DNA of 64,000 nucleotides from Anthracocystis setariae (taxonomy: Eukaryota; Basidiomycota; Ustilaginomycetes; Ustilaginales; Ustilaginaceae), in the NCBI GenBank assembly GCA_928724745.1, contig CAKMXJ010000003.1:1364001-1428000 (forward strand), read 5' to 3'. The notes beneath the pieces were generated by a model. That model searched no databases. It had not been told where the DNA came from and saw nothing but the letters and a program-made list of their open reading frames with translations. The position numbers and the translations under genes were made by a program. Of the stretch, positions 58,401 through 64,000 are shown in pieces (position 1 is the first letter of the stretch; every line of letters starts with the position of its first letter).

Positions 58401-59344
58401 AGCGACATGTCATGTGTGTGGTTGTGTGGTTGTGTGGTTGTGAGTGTGTGCGTGGGTTGCGTATGCGTCAACTGGCTTCGATCCATGCAACAGATCTCGA
58501 ATTCGCATGCAGTCGACGAGCAGCAGCAGCAGTCACCAATCAATTCAATTTATGCGCATCATTGCAATTTGTTCACTGCAATTGTACCGAAAATGGTCTG
58601 AAACCTGACACCTGCCATTTTCGGTGTGGCCCGCTTTCGCGAGCGTGAACCCGCCGCCGCGCTGCGAGCCACTCTCCGCTGCCTCGAGTGACGTTTTCCC
58701 ACCTCAGCAAGCTTGGCTCAGCTTGGCGCCATTCAGAGTCCGCGATTCCTTACGCAGTCATGGCAGCATCCCTCGAAAGTCTTAGCTTGACGAGACTTGA
58801 CTATTCTCTACCATCATCTTGACCATCCCTCGTCGAGCTTCTCGCCATCTTTCAACGTTCTGATCGCTTCGATCTCAACTCGCCTTGACAGGCTAACGAA
58901 TTACTGTGAGTACATGCTATCATTCCACCCAGCTGCGCTAGTCTGCGCTCACGGATCCTCGGTAGAACACTGCTGGGCTGGCTCGGACCTACCGCGCCAC
59001 GCAGCTAACAATGGAGACTCCATCGGGTCCCCTTGTCAGCATTGCTGAAGCCTGCTGTGGGCCTTGAATGGATCGTAAGCGGAGCCAAGCGTTGGAGCAT
59101 CAACTCGAACTGCACATGCAGGCGCCGTGCTCCGCATTTTTCGAAAGCCCCACTCTGCAGCCATGGGACTCGCATCCGCCCCGCAGCGTACTTTCAGCAA
59201 TTGAATGCCTCGAGAGACGGTCACCGCCTTGCCCGTATTACCATTGCTTCGCCTCACTCATGCATCCGCGTCAAATTACAGAGCATTGACTAAACTTGCC
59301 TGTCCCGTGTCTTTCATCTCTCTCTTTCATCTCGGTGCGTGTCT
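55407..59344. other. Gene-free region upstream of the C2H2 factor
   Basis: About 4 kb without a supported gene. It holds a 20-bp perfect palindrome (57539-57558), TACTGTAC-like motifs (55850, 57783) and GAAT and CGCACG microsatellite-like tracts (57262-57306). A GTGTGGTT tandem tract lies near 58412-58440. ORFs are short and occur on both strands. The right part may be the extended promoter and 5' leader of the transcription factor. Confidence 0.55.
57539..57558. repeat. 20-bp perfect palindrome ACAGTACATGCATGTACTGT
   Basis: The sequence equals its own reverse complement over 20 bp, with no spacer. It belongs to the TACTGTAC-type motif seen in several other intergenic regions of the window. 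Confidence 0.9.
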
Positions 59345-59698
59345 TTACGACCCGGACAGTTAACGACCCTCTCACGACCAATACAGTACGACCAAACTAT
59401 TGCCAAAAATTTGCTACGATCGCCAACTTCGACACATCACCACCCACCTTCGGCCATCCTCTCCGAACCCACAAATCGACAACTTACCTTGCATCTACTG
59501 CATCGTCAGCACGGACTCTTGAATCCACAACGCGCTAGACACCTGCGCCTGTCTCTTGTCCATCCACCAATCGTACCCAGAACTGTCAGACGCATGCGCA
59601 TCTGCATGTCAAGTCCTACATTCGCACCTACCTTGTAACGACCTTGTAACGACCCGGCTCCTCCTTCGACGGAGAGTCATTTAACGACCTTTACGACC
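59345..59698 (+). promoter_or_regulatory. Cluster of eight (T)AACGACC/ACGACC motifs in the leader of the C2H2 factor
   Basis: TACGACC starts at 59346, 59387 and 59692; TAACGACC at 59361, 59636, 59647 and 59682; CACGACC at 59373. All are in the same orientation within 353 bp upstream of the ATG. They could be protein-binding sites in DNA or motifs in an unusually long 5' UTR. Two form an 11-bp tandem (CCTTGTAACGA twice). Confidence 0.5.
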
Positions 59699-59855
59699 AG
59701 ATCAAACCATCTACCAACGCCTCCCCCCGGACTGCTTGCTCATACAACCCTGCAAAAACATATCCATCCTCTCATTCACCACCTCAACAACGCTCATCGC
59801 ACCGCCTAATCCGTCCGTACCATCTTCTTTCCTCAACCTTTCTTCTTCGTCAGAC

Positions 59856-61322
59856 ATGGAGGACCAACTGTTCAGCCCTAACGCCACCGCCAACCTCTTC
59901 GACCTTCCCCTCACCTCCTCTGGCCCCATCGGCTTCTCGCCCTCAATCGATATGACCACCACTCTACCCCTTACCTTCGGCAACGACCTTGCCACCCCTG
60001 CCTTCATGCTCGAGGTTCAGCGAGCGCGTGCTGATACCCTCACCACCCTCAAGCCTGACTTTGAGTTTTGCAACCAGTTCGCCTCCGACACGTCCACCAT
60101 TCTCTCCGATGTGCCTCAGCGACCTCGTGCCATTCAGCGCCTCTCACTCACCCCTTCCGTGGCTAGTTCCGCTGCTTCTACCGCATCCGAATTCGACTTC
60201 AGCGGCGTCGAGAGCGAGGCTGATCACAGCAACGTCGCTTCGCCTGCGACCGGCGATGACACTGCCACGATCGCTTGGAACAGTGTCCCATTCACGTCCC
60301 TCGAAGCCGCCTCCGAATCGATCCACACGGCCTTCGGTCGCATCGGTTTTCAATCCCCCCAGGGATCCTTCGAGGCTATCGAGCCCAAGGAAGAAACCCT
60401 GTCGCCTCTCGGCTTTAGCTTTCACGATTTCATCGAGGACCCCACCCAAACCGCAGAAAATGACGGCCGACCCCACGCCGCTCCCGCTTCCATGATGGCA
60501 TCCATCTCGCCTCTGTCCGCCGAGCACATGCACATGCACACTTACAGTCACGCCAATGGTGGTGAGTCTAGCCTTGGTCTGTTCGGAAGCGCTGGCGTCG
60601 GTGCCGTGTCCTTCCAGCACTACCCTGCCGCCTCTTTCGGCGCCAACCAAGTCACCTACCCCATGGTTCTTTCCCAGAGCGCTCCCGAGGGTGCGTGCTT
60701 CCATCCGCACGGGTCGCCCTGCCCTTCGTCGCCTGACAGTAATCGCAGCGCTTCCCCTTACCCGAACTATGGTATGGTCGGCGGTATGCCTTCGGTTCTC
60801 GCCTCTCCCCAATCGCGACAGATCCAGGTTCAGCACATCCCGGCTCAGGCTCCCGGCTTTGCCATGCTGCCCAAAGGTATGAGCCTCTACAGCCACTTTG
60901 CTCAGCTGGCCAACCCTTACGCTGGTCTCATCACCAAGCGTTCGCGCGGTCGCCGTGTCCCCAACAAGCCTGAGGAGATGAACAATCTCGGCAAGAGTGG
61001 CAAAGTTTACACCTGCAAGGTCCCCGGCTGTGGCAAATGCTTCAAGCGTAGCGAGCACCTCAAGCGTCACGTCCGCTCGATCCACACCGACGAGAAGCCC
61101 TTCCTCTGCCCCTTCCCCTCCTGCAACAAGCGTTTCAGCCGACATGACAACCTCAACCAGCACGCCCGCGTCCACACCTCGATGGGCGGTGTTGGAAGCG
61201 AGACCTACGACACTGCTTCTGTGCACCCTATGTCGCACCCTGGCATGCCGTTGTCTCACCCCATGGTCCTCACCGCGGGACCTCCGGCAGGGATCCATAT
61301 CGCATCCGGCATGGGCCATTAG
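59856..61322 (+). CDS. C2H2 zinc-finger transcription factor, Msn2/Msn4/Seb1-like
   Basis: A 488-aa protein with an acidic, Ser/Thr/Pro-rich N-terminus (probable activation region) and two tandem C2H2 fingers near the C-terminus. Finger 1 (about residues 385-408) has [19 protein letters not shown] and finger 2 (about 415-439) has [19 protein letters not shown]. The linker HTDEKPF and finger residues [16 protein letters not shown] resemble stress regulators Msn2/Msn4/Seb1, which bind CCCCT-type elements. A basic [10 protein letters not shown] stretch precedes the fingers and may be a nuclear localization signal. I start at 59856 (MEDQLF); an in-frame ATG at 59736 adds 40 unconvincing residues. 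The long upstream region suggests complex regulation. The exact ortholog among smut C2H2 regulators is not determined. Confidence 0.87.
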   Translation: MEDQLFSPNATANLFDLPLTSSGPIGFSPSIDMTTTLPLTFGNDLATPAFMLEVQRARADTLTTLKPDFEFCNQFASDTSTILSDVPQRPRAIQRLSLTPSVASSAASTASEFDFSGVESEADHSNVASPATGDDTATIAWNSVPFTSLEAASESIHTAFGRIGFQSPQGSFEAIEPKEETLSPLGFSFHDFIEDPTQTAENDGRPHAAPASMMASISPLSAEHMHMHTYSHANGGESSLGLFGSAGVGAVSFQHYPAASFGANQVTYPMVLSQSAPEGACFHPHGSPCPSSPDSNRSASPYPNYGMVGGMPSVLASPQSRQIQVQHIPAQAPGFAMLPKGMSLYSHFAQLANPYAGLITKRSRGRRVPNKPEEMNNLGKSGKVYTCKVPGCGKCFKRSEHLKRHVRSIHTDEKPFLCPFPSCNKRFSRHDNLNQHARVHTSMGGVGSETYDTASVHPMSHPGMPLSHPMVLTAGPPAGIHIASGMGH

Positions 61323-62258
61323 ATTCAGTAAGAGTATCCACTAAGTTCTCCTTCCCGTCAGGAAACACCACGCCTTGAACAACTGTCTCTTCTGCTTCGT
61401 ACTGGACTTTTACCTTAAGCGATACCCAGGCACCTTGCACAAATTTTGTGTTGGGTCGCCGTCCCAATGATACCACTGCTTCGTCTTCGCCCTCGATTCT
61501 CTGTCTCGTTGTCCAGTCCTCTGTAGAGCTCGGGCCAAGGGCCTGCGGATCCTTGCAACTTTCCCTTGCCAGCCTGACCTCAGCTTGGGGCCGTTTTACA
61601 GCGGTCTTCTAGCTTCGATGGTCTGCAGGCTTGCGAGTTGCTGTGCCCGGCTTTATGCTGGCGCTCCCAATGTCTTGTTGTTGCGGTCCACCTCGATCTA
61701 AGGTGGCCGTCCATGTTGGCTGTTCCTTTCTTCATTTTTTGGATTACGTACGGACTTTCCTTCTTCCTACCACCGACGCAGTCTCGCTGAGGCTCGTTGG
61801 TTTCGAGCTTGTTTTTCAGGCCTACCCCCTCCTCCTCGGACAATATCTTCGGCGTCTTCTGTTTCATCGACACTTTTTTTCTTCTTTTGTAATTAGGCCG
61901 CGTTCCGTTGAGGGGCTCTCTCTCGCTGGTCACGGTTCATCTGTCACCATGTATGTAGTATTTTTGCGCCTCGTCTTGTTTCTTCCATTTGCTTGTTTGA
62001 TCCTCCTGCGTTGCTCCTTGCGATGAAATTTAATCTGGTTCTTCGAATCGTGGTGCTGCAGAGGCTCAGCGGGGAGCATGGTTCGAGGTTTTTGAGTTCT
62101 TTTGGCTGTGGGGGGGTGAGGTAGCGAACGATGCACGAATCTAGGTTGGGAAGGGACGGGGTGAGTTAAAAAACATTGAATTTGGTGCTTTGGCTCATGG
62201 GGGGGGGGGGGATGAGCCCCAGGTTGGATTGGAGTATGTACAGGTAAGGGGTGGGGGG
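61323..62258. other. Convergent 3' region
   Basis: This 936-bp region holds the 3' UTRs of the C2H2 factor and ARG5,6. It is unusually T-rich on the plus strand (61720-62010) and contains a run of G near 62200-62210. ORFs here are low complexity and not supported. Confidence 0.5.
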
Positions 62259-62938
62259 TTAGATGAGTTCAGGGATGCCTGCTGTCTCTTCGTAACCGAG
62301 AGCGATGTTAAGGTTCTGCAAGCACTGGGTGGCAGCTCCCTTAAGTAGGTTATCGATTACACCGACCACGACGACCCTTTTGCCATCCGAGTGAACCTGA
62401 AAACCGCCGATCTTGAGCCCATGTTGAAGCTGGATATCCTTAACCTCTGGAACGGAGTCTTGGACTTTGATCAGCTTTTCGTTTTGGAAAAAGTTGTGGT
62501 AGAGTGACTTGATCTGTTTACTGGACAATTTGTGCTTGAGCGGCACGGAAACGGTTGAGATGATGCCTTGGAACCAGGGAGCGACGTGGGGGATGAAAGC
62601 GACCTTAACCTGTCCCGCCCCTTCAGGAAGAAGCTTGGTCAATTGATACCCGGCCTCCCTCTCATGAATGTGATCCGTCAATGCATACGCCCTAATGCCT
62701 CCCTGCAAATCCTCGGGCGTAATCTTGGGCACAGTCTTCCTCTCCCCACTCGGAGTCTCCGAAGCCTTGGTACCCGCACCGGAATACCCCGAAACTCCAA
62801 ACACCGTAGGCCCAGCCACCAAATCCATCACCCCCAACAACGGCGCAATCAACGCCTGGTTATTCGTAGCATAACATCCCGGATTCGAAATCAACTTGGC
62901 TCCCCGCACTTGCTTCCTCCCATAAATCTCTGCACAAA

Positions 62939-62972
<34 letters not shown>

Positions 62973-64000
62973 AAACCAAAACGCAAATCACAAATACAAC
63001 AACGTCAGTTACTTCTCCCCCAAATCCGTCTCAGCAAAAGACCCCTTTCCCCCCCTCCCCCCACACGATACGCTCAGCGAGGACAGACTCACACCGATCC
63101 CATCAAAAGACATGGGTTGTAGCCATCTTAAAGATTGATATTCCATTCTTTCGGGGATCTTGAGTAACGCGCTGTTCTCGCCACAACGTGCGTGTGGACT
63201 GGGTGCTTTCCACTATTCTGTGAGCTGTTTACTGACCTGGCAAACCGTAAGTCCAGTTGTCTTGGAATCGGTAGTCGGCGGAAAGATCCACGATGGTGCC
63301 GTGACCGTTGGGCTTGTTCTTACCGCCCTCCTGAACAGCCTCGACAAAAGGTTTGCAAATCCCGTTGGGCAAAGCCATGACGTAAGCATCAGGCGGTGCA
63401 CCAGGTCCCTCACCACGCTCGAGCTTCTTGAGGTCCTCAACACCCATGTTGGTGTACTTGACCTGCGACTTGGTGTACTCCTTGAGAGGCATACCCGCCA
63501 GCTCGCGCGAAGACACGTGCGAAAGCTCAATGTGAGGGTGATTGTTGAGCAGTGCAATCAACGACTGGCCAGTGTAGCCACGGGCACCGATGAGAGCAAC
63601 ACGCTTCTTGTCAGTGGTCGAGGCAGGGATGGGGCCGCTGCGCTCGACAGCAGTAGCGTAGCCACGGTGACTTGCGGCCATGACACGCGAAGATGTGAGG
63701 CCGGGGCGGGCAAGAGTCGAGTAGGGGCGAGTGCCACTGAGCGAGGAGGGCTTAGCAGGCTTGAGAGGCAAGTAAGCGCGCTCGATGCGGCTCTTCTCCT
63801 CGAGGTTGCGAACGATGGTCTCGACTTCGGCAACATCGTGGATGCCGTAGTAGAAGAGAGAGCGGCCGTTGCGAGTGAAAGAGCCATCAGCGCGCTCGTA
63901 GTGCCAAGCTCGCTGGTCATCATCGGCGCGCGACGTCCAAACGAGACGCTTGTGGTCTTTGCGGATCTGCTTCCAAATGTTATCGTTGACGCCGTTCAGC
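62259..64000 (-). CDS. ARG5,6: ARG5,6: acetylglutamate kinase / N-acetyl-gamma-glutamyl-phosphate reductase, 3' part, one intron
   Basis: Partial; the gene continues past the right edge. The two exons in the window are 64000-63237 and 62929-62259 (minus strand). The first codes for the end of the kinase's DUF619 region (GVNDNIWKQIRKDHKRLVW), a linker (KPSSLSGTRPYST) where the mitochondrial precursor may be cut in two, and the reductase's NAD(P) fold (RVALIGARGYTGQSL). The second begins EIYGRKQVRGAKL and carries the catalytic cysteine motif SNPGCYATN. Splicing (donor GTCAGT, acceptor TGTGCAG, phase 1) joins GLP to EIYGRKQ as expected for the family. The protein performs steps 2 and 3 of arginine biosynthesis in mitochondria. 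No start is given because it lies outside the window. Confidence 0.94.
62930..63236 (-). other. ARG5,6 intron, 307 nt, with T31 tract
   Basis: On the coding strand a run of 31 T (62940-62970 on the plus strand as A) lies a few bases upstream of the TTTGTGCAG acceptor. It therefore forms an extreme polypyrimidine tract. A C-rich segment (plus strand) lies around 63040-63062. Confidence 0.88.

Noticed and set aside
60144..61319. 391-codon minus-strand ORF over the C2H2 factor
   Set aside because: Antisense shadow; the plus frame has intact zinc fingers.

Overview
The window looks like chromosomal DNA of a basidiomycete, most probably a smut fungus (Ustilaginales: Ustilago/Mycosarcoma, Sporisorium or Pseudozyma type). 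The grounds are GC-rich coding sequence, mostly intronless genes, GTRNGT splice donors, long serine/alanine/proline-rich disordered protein regions, and protein families typical of that group. The species is inferred, not proven. I found no rRNA, tRNA, CRISPR array or intact transposon. Most of the window is ordinary housekeeping content; the less explained parts are several 2 to 4.5 kb gene-poor stretches.

Layout. 0-10 kb: a carotenoid/stilbene cleavage dioxygenase, a CCCH-RING (makorin-like) protein, the ribosome-assembly GTPase NOG2 with one 469-bp intron, and a SIR2-type deacetylase. 10-15 kb: a mitochondrial membrane-anchored, divergent nucleoside-monophosphate-kinase-like protein, then a 4.2-kb stretch. 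That stretch holds repeats and a possible small spliced gene for a secreted Cys-rich protein (12924-13559). 15-25 kb: a secreted glycoprotein, an intron-rich DUF427 gene, the decapping enzyme DCP2, a signal-peptide-bearing exopolyphosphatase and a TMEM41/TVP38 (VTT-domain) protein. 25-33 kb: serine hydroxymethyltransferase and the delta-9 desaturase OLE1, divergently transcribed across 2.8 kb, then a RAX1-type RGS membrane protein. 34-43 kb: a PAS-kinase-type Ser/Thr kinase, a KIN17-like zinc-finger protein and a Cys-rich protein with a hydrophobic C-terminus. 43-55.4 kb: gamma-tubulin complex GCP3, a RasGAP (S. pombe Gap1/Sar1 type), SWC4 (SWR1/NuA4) and the TORC2 subunit SIN1/AVO1, the last two sharing a 448-bp divergent promoter. 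55.4-64 kb: a 4.4-kb gene-free stretch upstream of a C2H2 transcription factor, and the 3' part of ARG5,6 running off the right edge.

The genes do not form an obvious pathway cluster. Two themes recur. Several intergenic regions carry 14-31-nt A/T homopolymers and TACTGTAC-type short palindromes. Several proteins carry a targeting change relative to the textbook member of the family: the secretory-type exopolyphosphatase, the membrane-anchored NMP-kinase-like protein, and SHMT with stacked mitochondrial and internal starts.
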